NCBI GenBank assembly: GCA_016710135.1 | Contig: JADJLM010000004.1 | Location: forward strand, 310,001-374,000 | Direction of reading: 5' to 3' | DNA length: 64,000 nt | From: Nitrosomonas sp. | Lineage (GTDB): Bacteria > Pseudomonadota > Gammaproteobacteria > Burkholderiales > Nitrosomonadaceae | Shown here: in pieces, positions 46,446-55,306 of the stretch | Layout: each line of letters begins with the position of its first letter | Numbering within the stretch: the stretch's first letter is position 1 | Notes under the pieces: generated by a model | What the model was told of the DNA's origin: nothing | Databases searched by the model: none | The model's input: only the letters and a program-made list of their open reading frames with translations | Position numbers and translations under genes: made by a program

Positions 46446-48274
46446 ATGAATAACAATGAAGCAAATAAGAAGCTCCAATTCAATTTCTGGTATATCGTCA
46501 TTGCTATCCTCAGTATGTTATTTCTACAAAATCTTTATACGCAATACACGCGCATTGAGCCCATTCCTTATAGTCAGTTCCAAGATTTGTTAGAGCGAGA
46601 GAAAATTGCCGAGGTCGCTATTACTGAAAATCAGATTTATGGCACGTTAAAAGCATCTGAACCTAATGGAGTTAAAGAGTTTGTGACGACACGCGTTGAA
46701 CCCGAACTGGCAGAAATTCTGGAAAAGCATAATGTAATTTACACGGGCGTTATTAAAAGCACTTGGCTACGTGACTTACTCTCGTGGATTCTGCCCATGT
46801 TACTGTTTGTCGGCATTTGGCTCTTTATTATGCGTCGCATTAGCGGCGGAATGGGCAGTGGTTTAATGTCGATAGGAAAAGTCGAGCAAAAGTTTACGTT
46901 GAGACTGAAACCAAAGTAACTTTTGCAGATGTCGCTGGTGTTGATGAAGCGAAAGAAGAATTAATCGAGATTGTCAATTTTCTAAAGAATCCCACTGATT
47001 ACAGTCGGTTAGGTGGACGTGTACCAAAGGGGATATTATTAGTAGGGCCGCCCGGTACTGGGAAAACATTACTTGCACGGGCCGTTGCTGGGGAAGCGGG
47101 TGTTCCTTTTTTTTCCATTTCTGGCTCGGAATTCGTCGAGATGTTTATCGGTGTAGGAGCTGCTAGAGTGCGCGATTTATTCGAACAAGCGCGGCAAATG
47201 GCGCCAGCTATTATTTTTATCGATGAATTGGATTCATTGGGCAGAATGCGGGGGGCTTATGGATTGGGTGGACATGATGAAAAAGAGCAAACACTTAATC
47301 AATTGCTCGCTGAATTGGATGGTTTTGATCCATCGAGTGGCATCGTATTGTTAGCGGCAACTAATCGTCCTGAAATTCTTGATGCTGCATTACTGAGAGC
47401 GGGACGATTTGACCGGCAAGTACTAATTGATCGGCCAGATAAAACAGGAAGAGAGCAGATCTTGGCAGTGCATCTCAAGAAAGTAAAACTGAATGTGGAT
47501 GTCATGCCTGATCAAATTGCAGCATTAACACCGGGCTTTACAGGAGCCGATTTGGCTAATTTGATCAATGAAGCCGCATTATTAGCAACCCGTCGTAAGG
47601 CTACTTCAGTTAGCATGGACGATTTCAATAATGCGATCGAACGCATCGTGGCTGGTCTCGAGAAGCGTAATCGTTTACTGAATGTAAATGAGCGACGTAT
47701 CGTCGCATTTCACGAACTAGGGCACGCCATGGTCGCACTTGCTCTGCCTGGAACAGATGAGATTCATAAAGTATCTATCATTCCACGCGGCGTTGGCGCA
47801 CTAGGGTACACCATCCAACGTCCGACCGAAGACCGCTTTCTCATGACGAAACCTGAATTAGAAAATAAAATGGCTGTACTCCTCGGAGGACGTGCCGCTG
47901 AGCAAGTTATTTTCAATCAGGCCTCAACTGGCGCCTCGGATGATTTGGTTCGCGCAACAGATATTGCACGTGCTATGGTGTTACGTTATGGTATGAGCGA
48001 AGTACTTGGCCATGTTGCTTATGAGCGAGAACATTCTGCGTTTTTACAACAAGGTTACGCGCTACCCCAAAGTAGAGAATACAGCGAAACAACCGCTGAT
48101 AAAATTGACGAAGCGGTTCGTCAACTAGTAGACCATGCATTGGAACGAGCCATCGCTATTTTACATAAGAATCAAGCGCTGCTAGAGCGAACAGCAATCG
48201 ATTTATTGAAAACTGAAACCCTGGCTCAGCCTCAAATTGCGATTTTAAAGCAAGTAATTGTTCGTGAAATTTAG
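46446..48274 (+). pseudogene. ftsH: FtsH-type membrane AAA protease, one-base frameshift
   Basis: FtsH degrades membrane and some soluble proteins using ATP. Two membrane helices flank a periplasmic domain (FWYIVIAILSMLFLQNLYTQ; SWILPMLLFVGIWLFIMRRI). The AAA domain has GPPGTGKT, IIFIDELDSLG and ATNRPEILDAALLRAGRFDR; the M41 protease site is FHELGHAMVAL (HExxH). The frame breaks at GGAAAAG (about 46875), where five A would join GSGLMSIGKSRAK to the AAA domain. The Walker B variant ELDSLG and HELGH differ from the housekeeping FtsH (EIDAVG, HEAGH), so this is probably an accessory copy. Confidence 0.85.
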
Positions 48275-48289
48275 GTAAAATTAATTCTT

Positions 48290-49462
48290 TAAGGAAACTC
48301 TGAATAAGTCTCAAGAACTTGTAGAATATTCGGTAGATTGTAACCACTGTAAGGGAGCGCATTGATGAAACAATTAGGCTTGTCGATTCCATTATTTATC
48401 AAGAGACCAAAAGTAACTCGCCGACAAAAGTTTCTCGAAGAAATGGAGCAAGTGATTCCTTGGGCAGAGGGACAAATCGGATCGCGCCGCACTATCCGGT
48501 AGCAGGATTAGGAGCAAGCCATTTGCGCTGGAAGCGATGCTGCGGATTCATTTGATGCAGCAATGGTTTGGTTATTCAGATCCGGGCATGGAAGAAGCGT
48601 TACATGATGTGCCGATGCTGCGTGAATTTGCAGGCCTGGATGCAGGAGAAGATGCCATGCCTGATGAAACGACGATCCTCAAATTTCGTCACCTGCTGGA
48701 GAAGCATCACTTGGCACAAAGCCTGTTTGCAGAAACAACTGCTCAGTTGGCCCAGGGGATTATTGCTGCGTCAAGGTACGATAGTTGACGCCACGCTGAT
48801 AGCGGCCCCGCCATCGACCAAGAACCGGCAACGCAAACGTGATGGCGAGATGAGTTCGACCAAGAAGGGCAACAACTATTACTTCGGATTAAAAGCACAT
48901 AGGCGTAGATGCTGATTCTGGCCTGGTGCATAGCCTGGGAATTACCAGGCCAAAGTGGCCGATGGCAACATGATTGATGCACTGGTACATGGCGAAGAGG
49001 CGATTGTATTGGGAGATCGAGCTTATACTCGTAATGATCGCAATCTGGAAGCACAACGACAGCCGGAAGGCCAGTCTGGGGTATGCCATTCAAACGCAAG
49101 CGCGGTGAGGAATTGCCGGCAGAACATGCCGTATGCCATACTCCGCGCAAAGGTTGAACATCCGTTTCATATTGTCAAAGACAAATTGGTTATACCAAAA
49201 CCCGTTACCGAGGATTGTTCAAGAATGCACAACAGCTTTATCTGTTGTTTGCCTTAGCTAATCTCTACCTTGTCCGCAAGGTGTTGATGACACCACGGGA
49301 TAATTCCGTCAATATCCCTGAAAATCTGCATCAGGGAACAGGAAAAAGTGTGTAATCTGCTAAAAATTGCAGCTATCAGTCGCACAATAATGTCAATATT
49401 AACTACTTTGACGATAGCTTTGTCACTAAAACTGAAAAAATGACTTAATCAGAGCTTCCTTA
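48290..49462 (+). mobile_element. IS5-family insertion sequence, degenerate
   Basis: About 1.17 kb bounded by imperfect inverted repeats: AAGGAAACTCTGAATAAGTC at the left and, inward from the right end, AAGGAAGCTCTGATTAAGTC. It lies 15 bases after the ftsH stop. TTA/TAA at the edges may be the target duplication, but this is ambiguous. The coding region is frameshifted several times. Confidence 0.85.
48365..49257 (+). pseudogene. IS5-family transposase remnant
   Basis: Starts KQLGLSIPLFIKRPKVTRRQ and continues through several frames: WFGYSDPGMEEALHDVPMLR, DETTILKFRHLLEKH, GTIVDATLIAAPPSTKNR, KKGNNYYFGLKAH, and near the end VEHPFHIVKD. All are IS5 (DDE) transposase landmarks. At least four frame changes make it inactive. 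Confidence 0.88.
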
Positions 49463-49469
49463 ATTGTTA

Positions 49470-49500
49470 TCGAACAACCGTTTAATCAATGGTTGTTCGA
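49470..49500 (-). terminator. Hairpin downstream of cytochrome P460
   Basis: TCGAACAACC, an 11-base loop, GGTTGTTCGA: a perfect 10-bp stem 37 bases beyond the P460 stop on the minus strand and next to the right end of the IS5 element. No strong U tract on the minus strand, so terminator activity is uncertain. Confidence 0.5.
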
Positions 49501-49536
49501 TTGTTGTTAGAACAGTGCTGAGATCTCAGTGCTTGG

Positions 49537-50058
49537 TTATTTCTTGGTAAAATTAACTAATTTTCCATAGCTAAATAAGTAATCTTGATCTTTTAACGGG
49601 GTGTGACATTGCACACAATTTAGATCATTACTTTTAGCCGTTCCATCAGGACTATAAACAGCGAATCCCCAGTTACCAGTCCGATCATCGGAAGAAAATG
49701 ATTCATCCCAATCCGCTCTTTTTTCCATCACGGCAACCGCCGCCAATTTCTCAATTTCAAATATACCATCACTAGCAGCGACAATTTTTCCTTCTGCATC
49801 TTTCTTGGGCTCATATATTTCCATAATAACTATCGAGCCCGGTGCAGCTTCTTCTCCTTTTTTATAGCTAGCAACCGCAATTTCATTCGCAAAGAATTTA
49901 GCAACTTGCGTTTGATTGGCGCGATTCGACTTATCATACTGGGTAAAAATCTGTTGATAATTCCCCGGTAACTTTACATGGTCAGGATTCCCACCGGCAA
50001 ACGCATAGAAAGGTAATAACGCACAAGCTAAAGTAGCGATTTTATAGTGTAGTTTCAT
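49537..50058 (-). CDS. Cytochrome P460 (hydroxylamine-oxidising c-type haem protein)
   Basis: A 173-residue periplasmic protein with a signal peptide (IATLACALLPFYAFAGG). The haem-binding motif CVQCH is at 148-152. The fold segments LPGNYQQIFTQYDKSN, GSIVIMEIYEPKKD, AVMEKRADWDESF and NWGFAVYSPDG match cytochrome P460 of Nitrosomonas, which turns hydroxylamine and nitric oxide into nitrous oxide. P460 proteins carry a lysine cross-link to the haem; Lys85, Lys86 and Lys113 are candidates but I cannot decide from sequence. A GAGGAGAG ribosome binding site precedes the start. Confidence 0.88.
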   Translation of the reverse strand: MKLHYKIATLACALLPFYAFAGGNPDHVKLPGNYQQIFTQYDKSNRANQTQVAKFFANEIAVASYKKGEEAAPGSIVIMEIYEPKKDAEGKIVAASDGIFEIEKLAAVAVMEKRADWDESFSSDDRTGNWGFAVYSPDGTAKSNDLNCVQCHTPLKDQDYLFSYGKLVNFTKK

Positions 50059-50120
50059 CTTCTCTCCTCATCTTACCCGTTTTGGCCTTTTTAAAACATT
50101 CAAATCCAGCTTTCTTCGCT

Positions 50121-50858
50121 TTAATTCACGGGGCCGCTCCCGGGGCCCGGCGTCGCGGCGCCCTTTTTTTCCCCGGCGCCCCGCGACGGCCGCGAATGGT
50201 TCATCTCGAAAAGATGTGCTAATTCATGTGCGATCACATAGTCTACTAAAGCAAGTGGCAACTGAATCAATCGCCAGTTAAGGCGGATTACTCCGGAAGC
50301 ATTACAGCTACCCCAGCGTGTACGCGCATTTGAAAGGTGAAAAACCGGCATGGTTACACCGAGCTTTTCAGCATAAAACGCTAAGCGATCCGTCATGCAG
50401 GGAATTGCATGTTGTTGATACCATGCTAAAACAAAGTGCTCAAGCTGCTGCGCGGAAAATAGCGTCGAAGTTGATTGAATATTGCATAGTTTTGCTCTAT
50501 CTGGTTGGATGCTATTCTGTGGCACTAATTGTAATTGTTCAGACAAAGCAATGAGCTGATAAGGCTCCCCCAATAGCCAATAAACCGCATAAAGCTTCCA
50601 CTCGAGGCGGTTGTCGCTGCTATTTTCCCAGGCATCAAGCTTTTCAACAATCCAATTAGCCTTACGCTGAAGTATGGCTTCAATTTCTCTTTGGGATATT
50701 CTTGGAGGTGCTGAAATGGTTAAACCTGATGCGCTTATTCGCAGCCCAATAGTTTTTCGATTGCGCCGTATTAATGAATAACTAACCGTTCGATTGTTAA
50801 GAACGGTACTATGGATTGGATTGTCTTGATGGTGCGCACGGGTTACCTGGATCTTCAT
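50121..50858 (-). CDS. YgjP-type (M48-like) metallopeptidase, C-terminus replaced
   Basis: Cytoplasmic zinc metallopeptidase family (DUF45). GLRISASGLTISAPPRISQ, LSNARTRWGSCNASGVIRLN and the zinc site VIAHELAHLFEMNHS (HExxH) are normal. After MNHS, the usual 35-40 residue end is missing and the frame runs into GC-rich sequence giving SRGAGEKKGAATPGPGSG before a chance stop. Its 5' end overlaps plsC by 50 bases; a downstream start may be the true one. Presumably part of the glyQ-glyS-gmhB-plsC-ygjP operon. Confidence 0.75.
   Translation of the reverse strand: MKIQVTRAHHQDNPIHSTVLNNRTVSYSLIRRNRKTIGLRISASGLTISAPPRISQREIEAILQRKANWIVEKLDAWENSSDNRLEWKLYAVYWLLGEPYQLIALSEQLQLVPQNSIQPDRAKLCNIQSTSTLFSAQQLEHFVLAWYQQHAIPCMTDRLAFYAEKLGVTMPVFHLSNARTRWGSCNASGVIRLNWRLIQLPLALVDYVIAHELAHLFEMNHSRPSRGAGEKKGAATPGPGSGPVN
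50128..50195. other. Anomalous GC-rich segment
   Basis: About 65 bases almost entirely G and C within AT-rich DNA, with two arms around a T7 run that form an imperfect inverted repeat (GGCGTCGCGG on one side, CCGCGACGG on the other). It replaces the ygjP 3' end. Likely an assembly join or artefact. Confidence 0.6.
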
Positions 50859-51595
50859 TCTGCTTTTCTACTTTTATAGATTGACTGATTCTCGATACTT
50901 CGGTTTCAATCCACGCTTTTATTTGATCATTCAATTCACCCGCCTCCAATCCGGCAGGGTCGATTGGTTTGCCAATACTCACTGTAATCGTTCCAGGATT
51001 TTTAACGAATGAGTTTCTTCCCCAGAACTCGCCAGCATTATGCGCAACGGGTACAACCAATGCGCCGGTATGGGTAGCCAACCATGCACCGCCAATATGA
51101 TATTTGCCAGTATGTCCCGGGGGAATGCGTGTTCCTTCTGGAAAAATGACGATCCAAAACTGTTGAGTAAGCCGATCTTTTCCTTGATCGACGATTTGCT
51201 GCAACGCTTTTTTCCGGAACTCCGATCAATGGCAATCGGGCTTGTCATCGCGAGCCCCCATCCAAAAAAAGGAATGCGTAGTAATTTTTTTTAAGCACCC
51301 AAACTTGATGAGGGAAGATTTGCTGAAAAGCTAATGTTTCCCAGGCCGATTGGTGCTTCGATAGCACAATACTGGGTTGCTTGGGAATATGCTCTGCACC
51401 GATGATTCGATAGTGCAACCCACAAACGGTTTTAAGTAAAAAAAGCATGAGTCGTGTCCAACCATACGTTACTTGATAGCGCTGATGAGGGGGTAACCAG
51501 AAGCAGGACAACGTGAAGATAGCATAAGGTGGAGTAATGATGATTTGCAGCATGGTATAAAGCAGCGAGCGTAAAATAGCAGACATGCGTTTCAT
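50809..51595 (-). pseudogene. plsC: 1-acyl-glycerol-3-phosphate acyltransferase PlsC, two frameshifts
   Basis: PlsC makes phosphatidic acid. The N-terminal piece (51245-51595) has VLSKHQSAWETLAFQQIF (the HX4D motif reads HQSAWE here). The middle frame has PIAIDRSSGKK and the last frame IVIFPEGTRIPPG, then VPVAHNAGEFWGR. Both breaks are one missing A: a run of eight A at about 51285 (nine expected, giving LKKKLLRIPFFGWG) and a run of six at about 51214 (seven expected). So the gene may be intact. OlsA of ornithine-lipid synthesis is a PlsC homologue, but this copy sits in the housekeeping gmhB operon. Confidence 0.85.
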
Positions 51596-52125
51596 TTTAA
51601 TAAAGCGTTCGCCACAGATGCTAAATCAGGATAAATTTGTGTGCCTACTGGCAGATTACTGGTTGCTTGTGTTTGCTGCCCATTTCCGGTCAGAACGAGA
51701 ACCGGCGTTGCCCCAACACTACTTGCAGCTTGGAGATCTTTCAATGAATCGCCAACAACCGGAACGCCTTTCATATCGGTGCTATAGCGTTGAATAATTT
51801 CTTTAAATAAGCCTATCTCAGGCTTGCGGCAGTGACAATGATCTTGCTGTGCGTGTGGACAGAAAAATAAGGCATCCAGATATCCACCGGCTGCCTGAAC
51901 GGCTTTGAAAAGCTTATCATTGATTGCATTAAAAGTATCCATGTCAAGCAAACCCCGCCCAATTCCAGACTGATTAGTAGCGACAATGACACGATACCCT
52001 TGGTGTGTAAGTTTTGCGATAGCTTCTAAACTTCCTGGTATTGGTACCCATTCTTCAGGCGTTTGGATGAAAGAATCATTAACTTCATTGATTACACCTT
52101 TATCGTCAAGCACAATAAGCTTCAT
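51592..52125 (-). CDS. gmhB: D-glycero-beta-D-manno-heptose-1,7-bisphosphate 7-phosphatase
   Basis: GmhB is a HAD phosphatase in ADP-heptose synthesis for lipopolysaccharide. Motif II VIVATNQSGIGRG, the zinc-loop CPHAQQDHCHCRKPEIG and motif VGDSLKDLQAA are clear. Motif I is odd: LDDKGVIN instead of LDRDGVIN, so the second aspartate (acid/base) is lysine at position 9. Length of 177 residues is normal. It lies one base from glyS. Confidence 0.88.
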   Translation of the reverse strand: MKLIVLDDKGVINEVNDSFIQTPEEWVPIPGSLEAIAKLTHQGYRVIVATNQSGIGRGLLDMDTFNAINDKLFKAVQAAGGYLDALFFCPHAQQDHCHCRKPEIGLFKEIIQRYSTDMKGVPVVGDSLKDLQAASSVGATPVLVLTGNGQQTQATSNLPVGTQIYPDLASVANALLK

Positions 52126-52126
52126 A

Positions 52127-54307
52127 TCAACTAGCTAGCTTTGAAATATCTGCCACGCGATTCATGATTTGTTGTAACTGCTTGAGCAACGCAAGTCGAT
52201 TAGCGCGCAGTACTTCATCTTCGACATTAACCATGACATGGTCAAAGAAAGCATCCACTATCGTTTTTAATTCAGCAAGAATCTGAAACGTAACAACATA
52301 ATCTTTTTCTTTGAATGCTAGATCTACTTTATCAGTCAAATCAAGCAGCGCTTGATGGAGCGCTTTTTCCGCTTCCTCGCATAGCTGGCTAGAATTTACT
52401 CGGTCACTAACTTCATGCCCAACTTTTTTGAGTATATTACTTACCCGCTTATTGGCAGCGGCAAGACTCGCAGCTTCGGGTAGGCTAGAAAATGCGCGTA
52501 CGGCAGCTAATCGTTTAGGAATATCGTTTAAATGCTGTGGGTTGAGTGCTAAAACAGCATCTACTTCCTGAGCGGTATAACCTTGCTCACGTAAGGAGCC
52601 TGCCAGTCGGTCAGAAATGAAACGTCGCAATTGATCAATTATTTCGATCGTTAAAACTGGGCGCGGAGGAATAGCTGCGGAGCGTTCATTGTTTGTCGCT
52701 TGCTGCCACTGTTGAGCAATCGTCTCATCCTGTACGATTTCAAAAGCCAACTCCAACAGATTATTTAATTCAATCGGTAGATCTTTTTCAATCAGAATGC
52801 GAATAACACCCAATGCATGACGCCTTAATGCGTAAGGATCTTTATCACCGGTCGGTATCTGACCAATAGCAAACAAATTGACGAGTGTTTCTAATTTATC
52901 CGCCAGCGCAACACAAACACCAATTAAATTCCGCGGTAACACATCGCCAGCATAACGTGGTTTATAATGATCTTCTATGGCATAAGCGACAGTATCGCTC
53001 AACCCTTCATGCTGGGCATAGTAACGCCCCATTATTCCTTGCAACTCGGGGAATTCTCCAACCATATCAGTAAGCAGATCGGCTTTGGCAAGCTTTGTTG
53101 CTTGCGCTGCTTCATTTGCGAGTTGATCGCCGCCAATCATTGCGCCAATTTTACTCGCTAATGCACAAAGGTAATGAATTCGTAGGCCCTGCGTACCTAG
53201 CTGATGATGGTAAATGACGGTATTTAATCCGGGAAGGCGTGATATCAGTGTTTTTTTGCGATCCTGATCAAAGAAAAATTTTGCATCGGCCAAGCGAGAG
53301 CGCACCACGCGCTCATTACCATCGATAATTGCATGAGGATCATTGGGGCAGATATTCGAAACAAGCAAGAACCGATTGGCTAACTTACCGTGTTGATCGA
53401 ATAGCGGAAAATATTTCTGATTCGCCTTCATGGTAAGAATAAGACATTCCTGCGGAATCTCCAGGAACGCTTCAGCGAATTGCCCCATTAGCACATTCGG
53501 ATGTTCTACCAGAGCGGTCACTTCATCGAGTAAGGTTTCATCAGGAATCAAATTTAAATTCACCTTATTCGCAGCAGCAATAAGCTGACCATTAATCAAT
53601 TGCCGACGTTCTGCGAAGTTAGCAACGACGGCACCCTCATTTTGTAGCTGCTGCGCATAGCTATCAGCTTCTTGAATTGCAATTGAGTTGGATTTGGCTT
53701 CAAATCGATGTCCACGTGTGATATTTCCGGCAGTAAGTCCCATTAAATTGATTGCTACAACTTCCGTGCCATACAATGCAATAAGTGAATGGACAGGCCT
53801 TACAAAATTAACCGTACTCCATCCATCTGCTAGCTGATAAGTCATCACTTTAGGGATTGGTAACTGACTCATGGTTTGTTCCAATGCTGTTTGCAAACCA
53901 TTAACTAGCGGTGTGCCCGTTACAGCTCGTTCTAAATATAATGCTTCCGTTTTACCATCCATGGCACGTTTAAGTTCTGACACACTAAACATTTCCATGC
54001 CTAAACTGCTCATTTTCTTAATCAATGCGGGTGTCGCTTGCCCAGCAGAATCTAACCCTATGGCAACTGGCATGAGCTTATGCGATTGCTGCTGATTCGG
54101 TGCCTGACTCAGTACTTCGGTTAAGTGAACTGCTAATCGGCGCGGAGTTGCATAGGGCGTTACTACTGTCGTCGTTAACGCGAGTTGCTGCATAATCAGT
54201 GATTGACTCAAAAGATGGGCAAAACTATCCCCTAATTTTCTCAATGATTTAGGCGGAAGTTCTTCTACCAGCAATTCGACGAGTAAATTTCTCGTTTCCA
54301 TCTTCAC
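52127..54307 (-). CDS. glyS: Glycyl-tRNA synthetase beta subunit
   Basis: The large subunit of the alpha2-beta2 bacterial enzyme. It starts LLVELLVEELPPKSLRKLGD, has FVRPVHSLIALYG and GHRF, QECLILTMKANQKYFPLFD, RLADAKFFFDQDRK, then an HD-type region, GDKDPYALRRHALGVIRIL, and a C-terminal anticodon-binding domain ending in NRLALLKQLQQIMNRVADIS. The 726 residues are normal. Overlaps glyQ by four bases. Confidence 0.97.
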   Translation of the reverse strand: MKMETRNLLVELLVEELPPKSLRKLGDSFAHLLSQSLIMQQLALTTTVVTPYATPRRLAVHLTEVLSQAPNQQQSHKLMPVAIGLDSAGQATPALIKKMSSLGMEMFSVSELKRAMDGKTEALYLERAVTGTPLVNGLQTALEQTMSQLPIPKVMTYQLADGWSTVNFVRPVHSLIALYGTEVVAINLMGLTAGNITRGHRFEAKSNSIAIQEADSYAQQLQNEGAVVANFAERRQLINGQLIAAANKVNLNLIPDETLLDEVTALVEHPNVLMGQFAEAFLEIPQECLILTMKANQKYFPLFDQHGKLANRFLLVSNICPNDPHAIIDGNERVVRSRLADAKFFFDQDRKKTLISRLPGLNTVIYHHQLGTQGLRIHYLCALASKIGAMIGGDQLANEAAQATKLAKADLLTDMVGEFPELQGIMGRYYAQHEGLSDTVAYAIEDHYKPRYAGDVLPRNLIGVCVALADKLETLVNLFAIGQIPTGDKDPYALRRHALGVIRILIEKDLPIELNNLLELAFEIVQDETIAQQWQQATNNERSAAIPPRPVLTIEIIDQLRRFISDRLAGSLREQGYTAQEVDAVLALNPQHLNDIPKRLAAVRAFSSLPEAASLAAANKRVSNILKKVGHEVSDRVNSSQLCEEAEKALHQALLDLTDKVDLAFKEKDYVVTFQILAELKTIVDAFFDHVMVNVEDEVLRANRLALLKQLQQIMNRVADISKLAS

Positions 54308-55221
54308 CCTACCTTATGCAGCATTTGTTCTACCCACTCACGAGGTGCCATTGGAAACGGTGGATCTAATCGTTCTCGACTGTCGTAATATGCTTGTGCT
54401 ACGCGTCGAGCCAAATTGCGAATACGACCCATATAAGCTGCACGCTCAGTCACGGAAATCGCTCCCCTCGCATCAAGTAAATTAAAGCTATGAGCTGCTT
54501 TAAGCACCTGTTCATAGGCGGGCAGCGGTAATTGGTTCTCCATGAGATGGTTCGCTTGCTGCTCATACTTACCGAATGCCAGCAGCAAGAATGCAGTATC
54601 GCTTTGCTCAAAGTTATAAATTGATTGTTCGACCTCATTCTGGTGGTAAACATCGCGATAAGTTAATCCTTTCGTCCAGATCAGATCAAACACATTCTCG
54701 ACACCTTGTAGGTACATTGCCAGCCGTTCCAGACCATAGGTGATTTCCCCTGTGATGGGTTTGCAGTTAATGCCGCCCACTTGCTGAAAATAAGTAAATT
54801 GTGTTACTTCCATGCCATTCAACCACACCTCCCAACCTAACCCCCAAGCGCCCAGTGTCGGATTTTCCCAATCATCATCGACCAATCGCACATCATTGCA
54901 GGTCAGGTCTAAACCCAGTTCCTGCAATGAACCAAGGTATAGATCTAAAATGGCTTGAGGTGCTGGTTTTAAAACAACTTGAAATTGATAATAGTGCTGC
55001 AAGCGATTTGGATTGTCTCCATAACGGCCATCCTTAGGGCGCCGCGAAGGTTGCACATAGGCGGCACGCCATGGTTCCGGACCGAGAGCGCGTAAAAAAG
55101 TGGCTGTGTGGCTCGTTCCTGCCCCAACTTCCATGTCGTAAGGTTGCAGCAATGCGCAACCTTGCCGGCTCCAATAATTTTGAAGCGCTAAAATCATTTC
55201 TTGAAACGTCAATTGAGTCAT
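54304..55221 (-). CDS. glyQ: Glycyl-tRNA synthetase alpha subunit
   Basis: Class II catalytic subunit. Motifs are FQEMILALQNYWSRQGCAL, AAYVQPSRRPKDGRYGDNPN, HYYQFQVVLKP, GWEVWLNGMEVTQFTYFQQ and GLERLAMYLQGV. ATG 55221 (TQLTFQEM) is preferred to an upstream in-frame start at 55239. Protein of 305 residues, usual length. First gene of glyQ-glyS-gmhB-plsC. Confidence 0.96.
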   Translation of the reverse strand: MTQLTFQEMILALQNYWSRQGCALLQPYDMEVGAGTSHTATFLRALGPEPWRAAYVQPSRRPKDGRYGDNPNRLQHYYQFQVVLKPAPQAILDLYLGSLQELGLDLTCNDVRLVDDDWENPTLGAWGLGWEVWLNGMEVTQFTYFQQVGGINCKPITGEITYGLERLAMYLQGVENVFDLIWTKGLTYRDVYHQNEVEQSIYNFEQSDTAFLLLAFGKYEQQANHLMENQLPLPAYEQVLKAAHSFNLLDARGAISVTERAAYMGRIRNLARRVAQAYYDSRERLDPPFPMAPREWVEQMLHKVG

Positions 55222-55306
55222 CGCTGCGTAATGAAGCAAAATATAAACAATATAAGTGTAAGCTACGCTGTTATAAATCTTTCATAAATAATGAATGAGT
55301 AAGAGA

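Noticed and set aside
50318..50554. Plus-strand frame opposite ygjP
   Set aside because: Shadow frame; the minus strand encodes the conserved zinc-site protein.
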